Part shown: positions 44,738 through 55,764 of the stretch, one piece after another
Position numbering within the stretch: the stretch's first letter is position 1
Layout of the letters: each line of letters begins with the position of its first letter
Source: Caldilineales bacterium
GTDB taxonomy: Bacteria; Chloroflexota; Anaerolineae; J102
NCBI GenBank assembly: GCA_019695115.1
Contig: JAIBAP010000016.1
Span: 1 to 64,000, forward strand
Length of the DNA: 64,000 nt
Direction of reading: 5' to 3'
Notes under the pieces: generated by a model
Database searches by the model: none
What the model saw: only the letters and a program-made list of their open reading frames with translations
What the model was told of the DNA's origin: nothing
Translations under genes and position numbers: made by a program

Positions 44738-47700
44738 TCAGTGCAGCAGCCGCGGGAACCAGTAGCGGCGCGGGGCGGGCGGCGTGGGGGTGGGCGTGGC
44801 GGCGCCGGTGATCGTGATGACCAGATCGGCGCAGGTTTGGGCGCCGTCGTCGTCGCGCACGCAAACGGAGGCGGTGTAGCTGCCGGGCTGGGCAAACGTG
44901 TGGCCGGGGAAGTTCATGGTCCCAGCCATGCCCGCGGGCGAGGAGGCGGCGGCGTCCCGCTGCACGCTGCCTGCTTCCAGGGCGCTGCCATCGCCCCAGG
45001 CGATGGTGGCGGTGTGCGTGTCCAGGTTGCCCTTGTCGGTGAAGGCGATCGGGGCCAGAGTCAAGGGTTGGCCGGCTGAGCCGGTGGGGGTCTGGTCGAT
45101 CACCACCTCCGGCGGGGCGTTGGCAATGGTGACCGTGGTCACGCCGCTGCCCAGGCGCCCGTTGGCGTCTTCGACCAGAATGCTGGCGGGGAAAGCGCCG
45201 TCGTCCTGGTAGCGGTGGCTGATTTGCAGCCCGTCGATGGCTTCGATGCCGTCGCCGAAGTTCCAGCGCAAGGCGGTGATCTGGCCCAGGCCCGAACCGG
45301 CCGTGTCGACCGCAAACGAGACTGGGGCTCCTTCTTGGGCGGCGGCGGGATCGGCCAGGGCGTCGATAGCGGCGATGCCGTAGAGATCGCCTTTGGCCGC
45401 GGTCACGCCCACGTTACCGGCTCCATCCACCGCCTGCACCATGAACAGCACGGGCTGGTCAAGGTCGGACAGCAGCCCAGTCCAGCGGTCGCTGGCCAGG
45501 TCGTAGTTCAGGTCGAGCGAATGCCAATGCCCATCGCCGGCGGTATAGGTGACGGCCACGCGCTCGACGCCGGAGATGTCGCTGACCTGGACGGAGAAGC
45601 GGAGTTGTTGCGAGGTGGGAACGACCGAAGCGGGGGAAACGACCGAAGCGGGGGAAACGACCGAAGCGGGGGAAACGACTAAAGTCGTTACTACGGGGTT
45701 GCTTTCGTAGGCGGCGCCGACGGAGACGATGAGCGGGGGTTGGAAGTCGGGCGAAGCCGAGTGGTAGACATCGTAGACCAGGTGGTCGTAGCGGCGCTCG
45801 GTCCCGACCACGTGGCTGCCCCCGCCCTGGTTGACCACGCCCGTGTGCAGGAATTGGCCGGGGCTGAGGATGAGGCGCTGTTGCACGCCTTGCGGGGTGG
45901 TGAAGTGGTTGACCCGCGCCAACAGGTCAGGCTGCCAGCCGTGATAGATGAACTGCGGCTCGTAGCGGGCGGTCTCGGTCACGGGCATGGTGATCACGGG
46001 GTCGAAGTTGGGCAGGTCGGTGTAGTTGGCCGCAACGAGGAAGGCGCCGTGCGCCACCTGTTGGCCCGGCCCCGGTTGGCTGATGTCCAGGGCGGCGCGC
46101 GGCTGCAAGGGGTTGTAGAGGATCGACTGGTGGCCGTTGTTGCTGCTGAGATAGGCGCCGTCGGGCGTCTGGATCAGTTGGAAGCTGGGGTCGAAGCTGA
46201 TGGTCGTCTTGGCCAGCGTCTGCGAGGGCCGGTTGACCGCGAGGGTGGTGAAGGGGGCCGGGTCGGCGAGGCTGGCGGCGGTGGCGGCAGGAGTCTGCAC
46301 ACGCCACGTCGGCAGGCCATAGAGTGTCGAAACGGCCATGGCCTTCTCGTCGTAGGGGCCATAGGCGCCGAGGCTGAGCAGGGCGTAATCCTGTTTGGCC
46401 TTGAGCAGGGCCTGGCCGATGGTGGTGGGGCCGCCCAGGTTGGCGGCAAAGTTGCTCATCAGTTCTTCCGAGAGGGCCACGGCCGTATCATCGCCATAGC
46501 CATAGCCGGTGTTGCCGATCCAGACGGCCTTCTTCTGGGCAAAGGCTTGGGCGAAGTCGAGGTCGGCGGAGAATTGGCGGCCGAACGCGCTCGTACAAAT
46601 GTCGCAGACATTCAACCCTGAATGGCAGCCGACCGAGAAATTCACCGTCCCGCCCAGATCGACCAGCGCCTGCGAGACCTCGGTGGCGGTGAACAGACCG
46701 CCGGCGCCGAGCATGTTGCGGTCGGCGGGTTCGAGCAGGAAGTGCGAGAAGTGGGCATTGAGCGAGTTGAGTTCGTGGCGGCTGCCAAAAAGCCCGGCCC
46801 GCAGATCGTCGGCGCTCCAGGTGTTGTTATTGGCGGCGGTGGTGGTCAGCCCGCGGGCGCTGAAGGCGTCGGCTATCCGCTGCGTGCTGTCCATGAGGAA
46901 GTCGTAGCCGAAGGTGAGGCCGCTGGTCGCGTTCAGCACGCCATCCCGGGCCAGGTACTCCTGCACCAGGGCGGCCATTTCGGACGGTGTCTCGACCAGG
47001 CGGCCGAGAGTGTAGTTGGGCACATACAGCGGTCGGCCGCGGTAGGGCGTCGGCTCGAAGTCGGCGTAGTAGTCGTCGGTGAGCATGTAGCCGCGCAGGA
47101 AGGCGGCATAGAGGGCGGTGTCGCTCTCGACCAGCAACTGGCCGGTGTACTCGAATTCGTTCGAGGTGGCGACGATGTCCTTGCTCCGGCGGAAGGGGAT
47201 GGCCTCGTCGTTGCCGACGAAGACCAGGTTTTCGAGGCCGGGATGGGTGGCGATCAGGCTGCCGATGAGCAGTTTGATGCCATAGCCGACCTCGTTGGCG
47301 GCCTCGGGCACGCACACACGGCCGTTGTCCCATTCGGCGTAGCTTTCTTCCAGCGGCTGATAGCTTTCCAGCGGGACGATCAGGCCCTTGACCGAATCGT
47401 GTTCGGCCAGTTGCTTCAGGGCCGCGGCCAGGGGCGCTACCTCGACCGGGCCATACATCCGCTCCAGCCGCTGCTTGGGGAACAGGATCAGGGTGCGGGT
47501 CTGGTCGGCCGGCCAGGGGGCATAGCTCTCGCCCGGCGTTCCCGCAAAGGCGAAGGTGCGGGAGCAGGTGGCAGGTGGGGGCGGGGGCGTGACTTCGACC
47601 CGCAGCTTGTATGGCTCGGTGCTCGAGCTGCCGTTGTGCCCCACCACCGCCACATAGTAATGATCGACCGCATAGATGGCCACGTCCGTGATCTGCTCGT

Positions 47701-50700
47701 CGGCCGGGCCAGGCTGAACGGAGTACCCCACCAGCGGCACGTTTTGCAGCGGCACGTTCTGCAAGGGCACGTTTTGCAGCGGCACATTCTGCAGAGGTAC
47801 ATTCTGCAGGGGTACGTTTTGCAGGGGCACATTCTGCAGGGGCACGTTTTGCAGGGGAACATTTTGCAACGGCACATTTTGCAGGGGCACGTTTTGCAGC
47901 GGCAGCGATTGCACCGGCACATCATAGGTGCTCATTTGAGCCATGGGCAGGTCGTTGGCCAGGATGTCGGAGGGGATGTCGGTGGGGCGGAAGAGCACCA
48001 GGTCGAAGTCGGCAGGCAGGCCCACCAGCTTGAAGGTGACGACCGAGCCGCGCTGGATTCCCGCCACCGGCAGCTTGAAGAAATCGACATCGTTGGCATC
48101 GCAGATAAAGCCGGTGTAATCCAGGCCGGGAACCATGCCGGCGGCCTGCGTCCAGTCGTCGTTGGTTTCGTATGGGTCGTTGCAGGGGAGATGGCGGTTG
48201 ATCGCCGTCCCGAACTCCGAGGTGTTCCCGTCCGCATCGGTGGCCGTGGCTGTGATCTGCTTGCCCCTCAGCCCGGCCGTGAGGACGAAATGACCGAAGC
48301 TGTCGGTCTGCACCCGTCCCAGGAAGTAGCGGCCCTGGCTGCCATCGTCGCCGAAGACCTCGACCGTCGCCCCCGCCGCCGCCTGGCCTGAGACCTCGCT
48401 TCCTGCCGCTGCTGCCAGCGCCGGCGGGGTCAGTTCCTGGTTTCCGCCCGCCTGGTTGTCGATGCCGGCGGCGCCGTTGCCGTAGATGAGGTTGCCGGCG
48501 ATGGTGTTGCCGGTGCTGGCCTCCACGGCCACACCTGCGCGGTCGTTGAAAGCGATGATGTTGCCCTCGCCCCTGTTCAGGCCGCCGATCAGGTTGTCGT
48601 TCGAGCCGCCCTGCACCCGCACCCCGTCCAGCGGCTGGCCAAAATCGGACCCCACCAGATTCGTGCCGATGAAATTGCCCTGGATGCGATTGGCGACCGC
48701 GCCGGTGGTCAGCAAGACGCCGTGGGCGTTGTTGCCGGCAATGGTGTTGCCGGCCCCGGTTTGACCGCCGCCGATGGTGTTGTCCCGGCCACCGTCGATG
48801 AGCAGACCGCCCGCATTCGGCACCCGGCCGGCCGCGTCGCCATCCAGCCCGATGATGTTGCCGGCGACGATGTTGCCGCTGCTGCCGGCGCCCACGATCT
48901 CGATGCCGTTGCCGTTATTGCCCGACACCAGGTTGCGGGCGCCGCTGATGGCGTCGCCGATGGTGGTGTTGGCGGCGTTCAGCAGGCGGATGCCGGCGCT
49001 GTTGCCAATGGCATCCGTGCCCTCGGCATCCACGCCGATGAAATTGCCCAGGATGCGGTTGCCGATCCCGCCCTCCAGTAGGATGCCCGGCCCGCCGTTG
49101 CCCGAGACCAGGTTGCTGCTCCCCAGCGTCAGCCCGCCGATGGCGTTGTTGCTGGAGCCGCGACCGACGATGCCCGCGCCGCCGTTGCCCCTGTCCGCTT
49201 GGCCGTCGGCAGAGACGCCAATGAAATTCCCCAGCAGGGTGTGTCCCCCGCCGCCTTGCAGGACGATGCCGTTGCCGCCGAAGCTGTGGATGACCAGCCC
49301 CTGCACCGTGCTGCCGTTGCCATCGATCACCAGCCCATCGCTGGCCCCGGCCTGGCTGCCGTCGATCTCGACCTGACCTTCCGGCCCGGTGTCGCCCTGG
49401 AGGATGACCGCGTTGCGCAGGATCGGCAACGGCCCGGCCACCTGAATGACCCCGGCCGGCATCTGCGTGAAGACGATGCTGTTGGCCACGGCGCCTGCCT
49501 GTGCGGCGGCGGTGTTGTTCGAGGCATCGATGGCCTCGGACAGCGAGCAGTTCATCACCGTGCAGGCGCCGTCATTCCGGCCGCTGGTGGTGTTGACGTT
49601 GAACACCGGCGGCGATTGCAGCGGATCGGTGGTGGGAGTGGCTGTGGGGGTGGCCGTGATGGTGGGAGTTGGCGGGGCGGTGGGGGTCGGCGTTGGCGTT
49701 GCCAGGCGCACGGTAAAGAGGGCGCCGCTGTAGGTGCGGTCGCCCAGGTAGGGGTAGCGGACGGTGTGGTCGTCGATGACTATGCCGCCCGGCCCTGCCG
49801 CCGCCGAGACGAAGGCGTAGTTCATCCATTCGTTTACCGGCCCCAGGTCGATCTCATAGGCTGGGTAGCGGGTGGGGTCGGTCGCCTGCCAGTTGAAGCC
49901 GCCGCCGGAGTTCGTGACCATCAGGGCCAGGAACTGCTGGCGGTAGCCCAACGCATTCACGCCCCACAAGCGCACATAGTTATAGCCCGCCAGCGGCGTG
50001 GAGGGTTGGGTGACGAGTTGTCCGCTGAAGATGAATAGCGGGGTAGGCGTTGCGGTGGGTGTGGGCGTCCAGGTGGGGGTGTTGGTGGGCGTGCGAGTGG
50101 GTGTCCGGGTAGGGGTGGGCGTCCAGGTGGGGGTGTTGGTGGGCGTGCGAGTGGGTGTAGGCGTCCAAGTGGGGGTGTGGGTAGGTGTGCTGGTGGGAGT
50201 GGGCGTCCAAGTGGGGGTGTTGGTGGGGGTGTGGGTGGGGGTGCGGGTGGGTGTGGGCGTCCAGGTGGGGGTGTTGGTGGGGGTGCGGGTGGGAGTGGGC
50301 GTCCAGGTGGGGGTGTTGGTGGGTGTGCGAGTGGGAGTGGGCGTCCAGGTGGGGGTGTTCGTAGGCGTGCGAGTGGGAGTGGGCGTCCAGGTGGGGGTGT
50401 TGGTGGGTGTGCGGGTGGGAGTACGCGTCGGTGTTGGAGTGTTGGTGGGCGTGCGGGTGGGTGTACGCGTCGGCGTTCGAGTGGGTGTGCGCGTTGGGGT
50501 TCGCGTTGGGGTTCGCGTTGGGGTTTTGGTCGCCGTCGGTGTGTTGGTGGGTGTGTTGGTGGGCGTTGCCTGAATTTCGTAGGCGCCGATGTCGCAGGTT
50601 TGGCCGACCGGCCCGACTGCGCCGGCGTCCACCGGACGCGGCTCGCCGCGTTGGTCGGTGGTGGGGCAGTCGGCGTCGGGGGCGGCATCGACGGCGGGGC

Positions 50701-52306
50701 CGCCCTCGATCAGGGCGTGGGTTTGGGTCGTGCCGCCGTTGTTGGCCAGAGTTGTGACCAGGATGCTGGTCAGGGCGATGCTGGTCCCATCCGAAGTGGC
50801 GTTGATATCGCTGCCGCCCGGTGTGAAATCAGAGAAGGCGTCATTGTCGTCCTCGCCGCTATGACCGAAGAGATTGTAGTCATTGGCGGCGATGGTGATT
50901 TGCGACGGTTCGAAACGTAGCAACTGATTGCCGCTGCCGCCTGAGTACAAGAAGTGATAGATTTCGCTGCCCGCACTGGCCGTATTGCCGCTGATCAGGG
51001 TTCGGCTCAGCGTCAAGTCGCCCGAATCGTAAATTCCGCCACCGTCAAGCCCTGCAGTATTGCCGGTCAGTGTACTGTTGGCAATGGTTGCGGTACCATA
51101 GTTGCTCAACCCACCGCCCCAACCGCCGACGCCTTCGCCGAGATAAAAGGCCGTATTGCCCGACAGTGTGCTGTTAACCATCATGAGATTGGCGTCGCCA
51201 GCAACGAAAATGCCGCCGCCCGCATTCTCCGTGCTATTGCCGGAAAGCGTACTTGTTTTGATCGTCACATCGCCATCAACGAAGATGCCGCCGCCAGCGC
51301 CATCCGACGAATTACCGATCAGCGTACTCCACATGACACTGACGTTGTTGCTGGCATAGATGCCGCCGCCTCTGCGGGATGCCGAGTTTCCAGAAAGGGT
51401 GCTCGATGAGACTGTAATCGTACCGGTTTCGTTGTAGATTCCTCCGCCTTCATAGGCAGAGTTGTCCGCTAGGTAGCTGTTCTGAATCAAGATGGTCCCG
51501 CCGTAAGAAAAGATCGCGCCGCCATCACTTTCGGCGCTATTGCCCGAGAGCGTACTATTGCTGATTGTCGCTTCTCCCTGCGACAGGATGCCGCCCCCAT
51601 CTCCGCCGCCCTCGACTGAATAGGCGAAGTTTCCTGAGATGGTCGCGTGGTCGATGTCGAGTACGCCATCGTTGAAGATTCCACCGCCGTAGTACGACGA
51701 GCCACCGCTGATCGTGGCGCTATTGAGGGTCAAACTCCCACTGGGGCCAACAGTTAGAATTCGAAATGGAACGGACACTGAAGTTCGCTCGATAGTGCTG
51801 CCGTTGCCCGCGATGGTGATAGGGGTGGTGATGCCAGGCAGGGCCGAATTCGTGCCATAGGCTGTCGTATAGCTAAGCATCGCCGCCAAAGGCAAGGTGA
51901 TCACGTCGAGACCAAGACCCGCTGAGCACTCGCTCGAACCGCTTTGATCGTCATTATTGGCATTGATAATCGCCTCGACCAACGAACAACCATCGCCACT
52001 GGCAAGACCAGCCGCCCCCGCCGTCACGCTGATTCCTGCTGCCGCCCCTGGCCCTGCGCTCAACGCCAACAGCAGCGCCGCCCCCGCCAGACCCACCCCC
52101 AAACGCACTTGCAGCCACTGCCGCCGTTGCTGAGACATGCCCAGCAGCCGTCGATAGGCGCGGTCGAAACGCGCGAACAATCGCCGCCCGCGTTTCATCA
52201 TCAGGCGCAGCAGCCAGGGGCGGGCGGCAGCTGCGGCCAGTTGCTCTTGCCAGGCGGCCAGGACGGCGGGGTCGATTTCAGCGGGGTGTGGGGTGTGGGG
52301 TCTCAT
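44738..52306 (-). CDS. Giant surface protein: CSLREA beta-helices, LQNVP repeats and peptidase C25 domain
   Basis: A 2,522-residue protein. Residues 1-65 are a charged cytoplasmic-looking leader ([24 protein letters not shown]), then a membrane segment ([15 protein letters not shown]). First CSLREA-type beta-helix ([13 protein letters not shown], then many GNSAxxxGGGI rungs) to about 570; Thr/Pro tract about 576-754; beta-sandwich to about 855; second Thr/Pro tract; second beta-helix ([11 protein letters not shown]) about 895-1290; eleven LQNVP repeats about 1468-1523; peptidase C25 (gingipain-like) about 1600-2005 with nucleophile in [11 protein letters not shown] (about 1892) and a candidate histidine in NAHFSHF; PKD-like domains about 2300-2510; terminal [13 protein letters not shown] 52306 is chosen; upstream frame is repeat-rich. 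Confidence 0.85.
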   Translation of the reverse strand: MRPHTPHPAEIDPAVLAAWQEQLAAAAARPWLLRLMMKRGRRLFARFDRAYRRLLGMSQQRRQWLQVRLGVGLAGAALLLALSAGPGAAAGISVTAGAAGLASGDGCSLVEAIINANNDDQSGSSECSAGLGLDVITLPLAAMLSYTTAYGTNSALPGITTPITIAGNGSTIERTSVSVPFRILTVGPSGSLTLNSATISGGSSYYGGGIFNDGVLDIDHATISGNFAYSVEGGGDGGGILSQGEATISNSTLSGNSAESDGGAIFSYGGTILIQNSYLADNSAYEGGGIYNETGTITVSSSTLSGNSASRRGGGIYASNNVSVMWSTLIGNSSDGAGGGIFVDGDVTIKTSTLSGNSTENAGGGIFVAGDANLMMVNSTLSGNTAFYLGEGVGGWGGGLSNYGTATIANSTLTGNTAGLDGGGIYDSGDLTLSRTLISGNTASAGSEIYHFLYSGGSGNQLLRFEPSQITIAANDYNLFGHSGEDDNDAFSDFTPGGSDINATSDGTSIALTSILVTTLANNGGTTQTHALIEGGPAVDAAPDADCPTTDQRGEPRPVDAGAVGPVGQTCDIGAYEIQATPTNTPTNTPTATKTPTRTPTRTPTRTPTRTPTRTPTRTPTNTPTPTRTPTRTPTNTPTWTPTPTRTPTNTPTWTPTPTRTPTNTPTWTPTPTRTPTNTPTWTPTPTRTPTHTPTNTPTWTPTPTSTPTHTPTWTPTPTRTPTNTPTWTPTPTRTPTRTPTNTPTWTPTPTATPTPLFIFSGQLVTQPSTPLAGYNYVRLWGVNALGYRQQFLALMVTNSGGGFNWQATDPTRYPAYEIDLGPVNEWMNYAFVSAAAGPGGIVIDDHTVRYPYLGDRTYSGALFTVRLATPTPTPTAPPTPTITATPTATPTTDPLQSPPVFNVNTTSGRNDGACTVMNCSLSEAIDASNNTAAAQAGAVANSIVFTQMPAGVIQVAGPLPILRNAVILQGDTGPEGQVEIDGSQAGASDGLVIDGNGSTVQGLVIHSFGGNGIVLQGGGGHTLLGNFIGVSADGQADRGNGGAGIVGRGSSNNAIGGLTLGSSNLVSGNGGPGILLEGGIGNRILGNFIGVDAEGTDAIGNSAGIRLLNAANTTIGDAISGARNLVSGNNGNGIEIVGAGSSGNIVAGNIIGLDGDAAGRVPNAGGLLIDGGRDNTIGGGQTGAGNTIAGNNAHGVLLTTGAVANRIQGNFIGTNLVGSDFGQPLDGVRVQGGSNDNLIGGLNRGEGNIIAFNDRAGVAVEASTGNTIAGNLIYGNGAAGIDNQAGGNQELTPPALAAAAGSEVSGQAAAGATVEVFGDDGSQGRYFLGRVQTDSFGHFVLTAGLRGKQITATATDADGNTSEFGTAINRHLPCNDPYETNDDWTQAAGMVPGLDYTGFICDANDVDFFKLPVAGIQRGSVVTFKLVGLPADFDLVLFRPTDIPSDILANDLPMAQMSTYDVPVQSLPLQNVPLQNVPLQNVPLQNVPLQNVPLQNVPLQNVPLQNVPLQNVPLQNVPLQNVPLVGYSVQPGPADEQITDVAIYAVDHYYVAVVGHNGSSSTEPYKLRVEVTPPPPPATCSRTFAFAGTPGESYAPWPADQTRTLILFPKQRLERMYGPVEVAPLAAALKQLAEHDSVKGLIVPLESYQPLEESYAEWDNGRVCVPEAANEVGYGIKLLIGSLIATHPGLENLVFVGNDEAIPFRRSKDIVATSNEFEYTGQLLVESDTALYAAFLRGYMLTDDYYADFEPTPYRGRPLYVPNYTLGRLVETPSEMAALVQEYLARDGVLNATSGLTFGYDFLMDSTQRIADAFSARGLTTTAANNNTWSADDLRAGLFGSRHELNSLNAHFSHFLLEPADRNMLGAGGLFTATEVSQALVDLGGTVNFSVGCHSGLNVCDICTSAFGRQFSADLDFAQAFAQKKAVWIGNTGYGYGDDTAVALSEELMSNFAANLGGPTTIGQALLKAKQDYALLSLGAYGPYDEKAMAVSTLYGLPTWRVQTPAATAASLADPAPFTTLAVNRPSQTLAKTTISFDPSFQLIQTPDGAYLSSNNGHQSILYNPLQPRAALDISQPGPGQQVAHGAFLVAANYTDLPNFDPVITMPVTETARYEPQFIYHGWQPDLLARVNHFTTPQGVQQRLILSPGQFLHTGVVNQGGGSHVVGTERRYDHLVYDVYHSASPDFQPPLIVSVGAAYESNPVVTTLVVSPASVVSPASVVSPASVVPTSQQLRFSVQVSDISGVERVAVTYTAGDGHWHSLDLNYDLASDRWTGLLSDLDQPVLFMVQAVDGAGNVGVTAAKGDLYGIAAIDALADPAAAQEGAPVSFAVDTAGSGLGQITALRWNFGDGIEAIDGLQISHRYQDDGAFPASILVEDANGRLGSGVTTVTIANAPPEVVIDQTPTGSAGQPLTLAPIAFTDKGNLDTHTATIAWGDGSALEAGSVQRDAAASSPAGMAGTMNFPGHTFAQPGSYTASVCVRDDDGAQTCADLVITITGAATPTPTPPAPRRYWFPRLLH
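45602..45696. repeat. In-gene repeats: three 18-bp units and a fragment of the 55-bp palindrome
   Basis: GACCGAAGCGGGGGAAAC-type 18-bp units repeat three times (encoding VVSPAS three times on the minus strand), followed by ACGACTAAAGTCGTTACTAC, a piece of the palindromic element seen at 1851-2015. The frame stays open, so the element was absorbed into a linker of the giant protein before a PKD-like domain. Confidence 0.85.
47738..47902. repeat. Eleven 15-bp units encoding LQNVP
   Basis: Eleven tandem 15-bp units inside the giant protein gene encode PLQNV on the minus strand. The third-position differences among units (GTTTTG, ATTCTG, ATTTTG) show that the repeat is kept at protein level. Confidence 0.92.
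50041..50577. repeat. Thr/Pro-coding minisatellite
   Basis: About 535 bases of 12- to 36-bp units encoding [16 protein letters not shown] on the minus strand, a likely extended and possibly glycosylated stalk of the giant protein. The plus strand reads GTGGGTGTGGGCGTCCAGG-like text. Confidence 0.92.
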
Positions 52307-52511
52307 CGTGTGTGCTCTTGCGAGGGAGGTGGGGGGAGGGGGCGGTGGTAAGCGCGGCCAGCAGCCGTCCGCCTCTCGGGCGAACGCCGTAAGGTTTGTA
52401 CTGTAACCAACGCTCCCGTGCTTCCCTACCACCTGTTGCGGGTGGGCGTTGGCGGCGCTATTGTAACCGATCCGAGCGATGGCGCAAACACGCCCCGCCA
52501 GCACCCCTCAC

Positions 52512-52562
52512 CCCCCAATCTCCAATCTCCAATCTCCAATCTCCAATCTCCAATCTCCAACA
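52512..52562. repeat. CCAATCTCCAAT minisatellite
   Basis: Six or more CCAATCT units upstream of the giant gene and next to the 3' end of purC. The remaining spacer 52307-52511 has no recognisable feature beyond weak purine-rich sequence before ATG 52306. Confidence 0.85.
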
Positions 52563-52574
52563 AGCCACTAACCA

Positions 52575-53555
52575 CTAACCACTCCCTCCTCCCCCCATCC
52601 CCGCCACCTTGCGAACGATGCGCTCGGCGGCCGGCTGCGGGCCGGGTGAAAAGTTTTCCATCGTCAACTTCTCGTAGGCGGCGATGTAGCGGGCGGCCAA
52701 CTCGGCGATGGTCTTGGGGGGCAGGGTGGGCGGCTCGCCCTCGCCCCGGTAGCCGCGGGCTACATACCACAGGCGCAGGAATTCTTTGTCGAAGCTCTCC
52801 GGCTCGCGGCCTTCGCGTTTGGCCGGGCCATAGCTTTGCGCCACCCAAAAGCGGCTGCTGTCGGGCGTGTGGATTTCGTCGATCAGGGCCAGCTTGCCGT
52901 CGATCAAGCCGAATTCGTACTTGGTGTCCACCAGCACCAACCCCCCGCGCATGGCCACGCTTTGCCCACGTTTGAACAAGGCCACGGCCACCCGCTTCAC
53001 CTCCTCCCACAGTTCTGGCTCGACCAGCCCGCGCTCCACCACCTCAGCAGACGTCAGCCGCTCGTCGTGTTGGCCGCGCTCGGCTTTCGTCGTGGGCGTG
53101 ATCACCGGTTCGGGCAGACGGTCGTTCTTGTGCAGACCGGGCGGCAGGGCCAGCCCATATGGCCGCTCCACCCCGGCCTGGTACAGCGTCCACAGGCTGG
53201 TGCTGGTGACGCCGGTGATGTAACCGCGCACGATCACCTCCACCGGCAGCGCCTGCGCCTCGCGCGCCAGCATCACGTTGGGATCGGGGATGGCGATGAC
53301 GTGGTTGGCGACGATGTCGGCGGTGCGCTGGAACCACCATGCCGCCAGTTGGTTGAGCACCTGGCCCTTGTAGGGGATCAGGCCCAGAACCCGGTCGAAG
53401 GCGCTGACCCGGTCAGTGGTGATCAGCAGGCGGCGGTCATCGCCCAGGCGGTAGATATCGCGGACTTTGCCCTCTTCTTTGGCGCCAAAACCTTCGAGAT
53501 CGACGGCAGCGAGGGCATAGGGGATGGCCTGGAGGAGTTGGTCGTGGGTGAGCAT
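52575..53555 (-). CDS. purC: Phosphoribosylaminoimidazole-succinocarboxamide synthase (SAICAR synthetase)
   Basis: A 326-residue SAICAR synthetase of the longer (yeast Ade1-like) type. Motifs: GKVRDIYRLGDDRRLLITTDRVSAFDRVLG (ATP site), PVEVIVRGYITG, LPEPVITPTTKAERGQHDE, VLVDTKYEFG and LIDEIHTPDSSRFW. It joins aspartate to CAIR in purine synthesis. ATG 53555 is preferred; the longer open frame upstream is a shadow. It is the downstream member of a minus-strand group in which purB and purA also occur. Confidence 0.95.
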   Translation of the reverse strand: MLTHDQLLQAIPYALAAVDLEGFGAKEEGKVRDIYRLGDDRRLLITTDRVSAFDRVLGLIPYKGQVLNQLAAWWFQRTADIVANHVIAIPDPNVMLAREAQALPVEVIVRGYITGVTSTSLWTLYQAGVERPYGLALPPGLHKNDRLPEPVITPTTKAERGQHDERLTSAEVVERGLVEPELWEEVKRVAVALFKRGQSVAMRGGLVLVDTKYEFGLIDGKLALIDEIHTPDSSRFWVAQSYGPAKREGREPESFDKEFLRLWYVARGYRGEGEPPTLPPKTIAELAARYIAAYEKLTMENFSPGPQPAAERIVRKVAGMGGGGSG

Positions 53556-53608
53556 AGGAGGCGGGTGGCGAGGGGCGGGTGACGAGTGGCGGGTAGCGGA
53601 ATGAATGA

Positions 53609-53815
53609 TCAGGTCGCGGTCAAACCTTCGGTGGATGGAAAGTCCGTCTGCAGAAGCCCCTGCTGTCGCTCTCGCCAGATTTGTTCGCGTTCTTCGGCCA
53701 AACCCTGCAACAACTCCGCCAGCGTTACATGCTCTTGCTGCATGATGGCGCTGAATTCCTCCGTCAGTTTGGGGAGGCAAAGTTGTCGAGGCAGCAGAGG
53801 ACGGCGCTTACTCAT
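53609..53815 (-). CDS. Hypothetical protein overlapping the YoeB-like toxin gene
   Basis: A 68-residue protein (MSKRRPLLPRQLCLPKLTEEFSAIMQQEHVTLAELLQGLAEEREQIWRERQQ) with a helical, charged middle. Its ATG at 53815 overlaps the toxin stop by 8 bases, so it should be translated as the third gene of the TA operon. No family is recognised; it could be a further regulator, or an unrelated small gene. Between it and purC there are 53 bases. Confidence 0.55.
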   Translation of the reverse strand: MSKRRPLLPRQLCLPKLTEEFSAIMQQEHVTLAELLQGLAEEREQIWRERQQGLLQTDFPSTEGLTAT

Positions 53816-54071
53816 AATGTGTCCACATACGGATGATTTTGACGATGTGTTCGTCATCCAGTACCTGATACACCAGCCGGTGTTGGATAGTAATACGCCG
53901 AGAATAGGCGCCGGAAAGATCGCCAACAAGCTTCTCGAAGCGAGGTGGCGAGCGATAGGGGTCTTCGGCGAGGATGTCTAGCAAATCCTGAGCCTTGTCT
54001 TTGAGTCCACTGGCGGCCAGGCGTTTGACATCTTTTTGCGCCTGATGAGAGTAGACCAATCGCCACTTCAC
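53808..54071 (-). CDS. Txe/YoeB-family toxin
   Basis: An 87-residue RelE-fold mRNA interferase. Diagnostic are FEKLVGDLSGAYSRRITIQHRLVYQV and the terminal IIRMWTHYE: the glutamate of FEKL, arginine of QHRLVY and final His-Tyr are the catalytic residues known in YoeB. It cleaves mRNA at the ribosomal A site unless bound by the antitoxin. Start overlaps the antitoxin stop (ATGA). Confidence 0.93.
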   Translation of the reverse strand: MKWRLVYSHQAQKDVKRLAASGLKDKAQDLLDILAEDPYRSPPRFEKLVGDLSGAYSRRITIQHRLVYQVLDDEHIVKIIRMWTHYE

Positions 54072-54310
54072 CAGTCCAATTCCTCCGAGAACTTTTCTAC
54101 CGGCGTCGCTATGCCTTCCTGAATCGATTCACGCATGCCTGGAATTGAAAGAAGGTAAAGCGTCTCCTGGATGGCTCGCCAATCATCTTCGGCCAGGAGC
54201 ACCGCATTGTGCCGTTTGCCGGTGATGAGGAAGGGCTCGTGCGCGGTGGCGGCTTCGTCGATCAAGCGGTAAAGGCTGCCGCGCGCCTCAGTGGCTGTGA
54301 TGCTTGTCAT
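54068..54310 (-). CDS. YefM/Phd-family antitoxin
   Basis: An 80-residue antitoxin: ITATEARGSLYRLIDEAATAHEPFLITGKRHNAVLLAEDDWRAIQETLYLLSIPGMRESIQEG is the standard Phd/YefM layout, with N-terminal DNA-binding half and a C-terminal toxin-binding tail (VEKFSEELDW). It should repress its own operon with the toxin as corepressor. Confidence 0.93.
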   Translation of the reverse strand: MTSITATEARGSLYRLIDEAATAHEPFLITGKRHNAVLLAEDDWRAIQETLYLLSIPGMRESIQEGIATPVEKFSEELDW

Positions 54311-54363
54311 CTCGATACTCCGGAGGGTAGAAGATCACGATAATCGTACGTAATTCCGTACCA

Positions 54364-55764
54364 TCAGTCAAGATTCAGCCTTGCCCTCGCCCGCGCCGCC
54401 ATGTGCTGCGCCCGCGCCGGGGCCTCGCCCACATAGTTGCCTGCGTCGAGTAGCACGGCAATGCGGTCGGGCGCAAGCAGTCGGGTGAATTCGGGTTCGG
54501 CGGCCAGGGATGCGGCCAGTGGATTGCTTTCCCCGCGCTGCACCGCCGCCCAGGCCGCCAGGCTGTGCTGGCGGATGACTTCGTGCAGGTGCTGGCGGTC
54601 GCCGCCGGCCTTGACGGCTTCCATCAGCAGGCGTTCGCTGGCGGCAAAGACGCCGTACGCGGCCAGGTTGCGGGCGATGGCGCCGGGCCACAGGTTGAGA
54701 TCGGCGAGGATGCCGTGGGCCGAGATCAGCAGTTCATCCGTGATCAGATAGGCTTCGGGGATGAGGGTGCGGCGGTTGGCCGAATCATCGAGGGTGCGTT
54801 CCAGCAGGCTGTGGGCGGCGTTGTGCCAGGCCACGTTGGGCAAGGCAGCCAGATGCCGGGCCAGGCTGTCGATCTTCTCGGCGGTGATGGGGTTGCGCTT
54901 GAAGGGCATGGCCGACGACCCCACCTGGCCCTTGCCGAACGGCTCCGAGAGTTCGCCAAAAGCCGGGGATTGGAGGAGGCGCAGGTCGAAGGCAAAGCGG
55001 TAGAGCGTGCCAGCCAGCCCGGCCAGAGCGTTGAGCGCCAGCCAGTCTTGCTTGCGCGGGTAGGTTTGCGTGGCGGCGGGAAACGCCTCCAATCCCAGTT
55101 CGGCCAGCGCCCGGCGTTCCAGCTCCCCCGCCGTGATTCCCGTCCCTGCCAGCAATTGCTCATACGAGGCCAGCGTTCCCACCGCCCCCTTCAAGCCCTT
55201 GCCCTTCAGATTCCTGCGCACGCGGCTGATTTCCTCCCAATCGGCCAGTAGATCCTGCAAGGTTTGGGCGAAGCGGTAGCCCAGGGTGGTCGGCTCCGCC
55301 GGCTGCAGGTGGGTGTAGCCCATGACCGCGGTTTGGGCATGGCGCTCGGTCAGGTCGGCAAAGGTCCGGATCAGCCCGGCCAGGCGGGTGAGCACCAGGT
55401 CGAGGGCTTCGATCTGGCGCAGGGCCTCGGCGTTGTCGACCACATCCATGCTGGTGGCGCCCAGGTGGATGATCCTGCCGCCAACCGTGCACTGCCCGGC
55501 GAAGGTCTTGATCTCGGCCATGACATCGTGCCGGGTGATCTGCTCGATCTCAAGCGCCCGGTCGAGGTCGATGTCGTCGGCATGGGCCTCGATATCGGCC
55601 AGCTGCGCCGCCGTGACCAGCCCGACCGTTGCCTGCGCCCGCGCCAGCGCCACCCAAATCCGCCGCCACAGTTGGCGCCGGTGGATTTCCGAGAAGATCT
55701 GGCGCATCTCGTCGGAGCCATAGCGCCAGGTGAAGGGGGAGAGGTAGGTGGAGTGGTCGGTCAT
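54364..55764 (-). CDS. purB: Adenylosuccinate lyase
   Basis: A 466-residue fumarase/aspartase-superfamily enzyme. Motifs: RYGSDEMRQIFSEIHRRQLWRRIWVALA, IHLGATSMDVVDNAEALR, GYTHLQPAEPTTLGYRFA and the signature VGSSAMPFKRNPITAEKI. It cleaves SAICAR and adenylosuccinate, releasing fumarate. Its ATG overlaps the Doc-like toxin stop (ATGA), an unusual coupling of a purine gene to a TA pair. Confidence 0.95.
   Translation of the reverse strand: MTDHSTYLSPFTWRYGSDEMRQIFSEIHRRQLWRRIWVALARAQATVGLVTAAQLADIEAHADDIDLDRALEIEQITRHDVMAEIKTFAGQCTVGGRIIHLGATSMDVVDNAEALRQIEALDLVLTRLAGLIRTFADLTERHAQTAVMGYTHLQPAEPTTLGYRFAQTLQDLLADWEEISRVRRNLKGKGLKGAVGTLASYEQLLAGTGITAGELERRALAELGLEAFPAATQTYPRKQDWLALNALAGLAGTLYRFAFDLRLLQSPAFGELSEPFGKGQVGSSAMPFKRNPITAEKIDSLARHLAALPNVAWHNAAHSLLERTLDDSANRRTLIPEAYLITDELLISAHGILADLNLWPGAIARNLAAYGVFAASERLLMEAVKAGGDRQHLHEVIRQHSLAAWAAVQRGESNPLAASLAAEPEFTRLLAPDRIAVLLDAGNYVGEAPARAQHMAARARARLNLD

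Noticed and set aside
47738-47902. LQNVP run as a classical pentapeptide-repeat (A(D/N)LxX) quadrilateral helix
   Set aside because: The step PLQNV has proline in every unit and no A(D/N)LxX pattern, so the beta-helix of pentapeptide-repeat proteins is unlikely.
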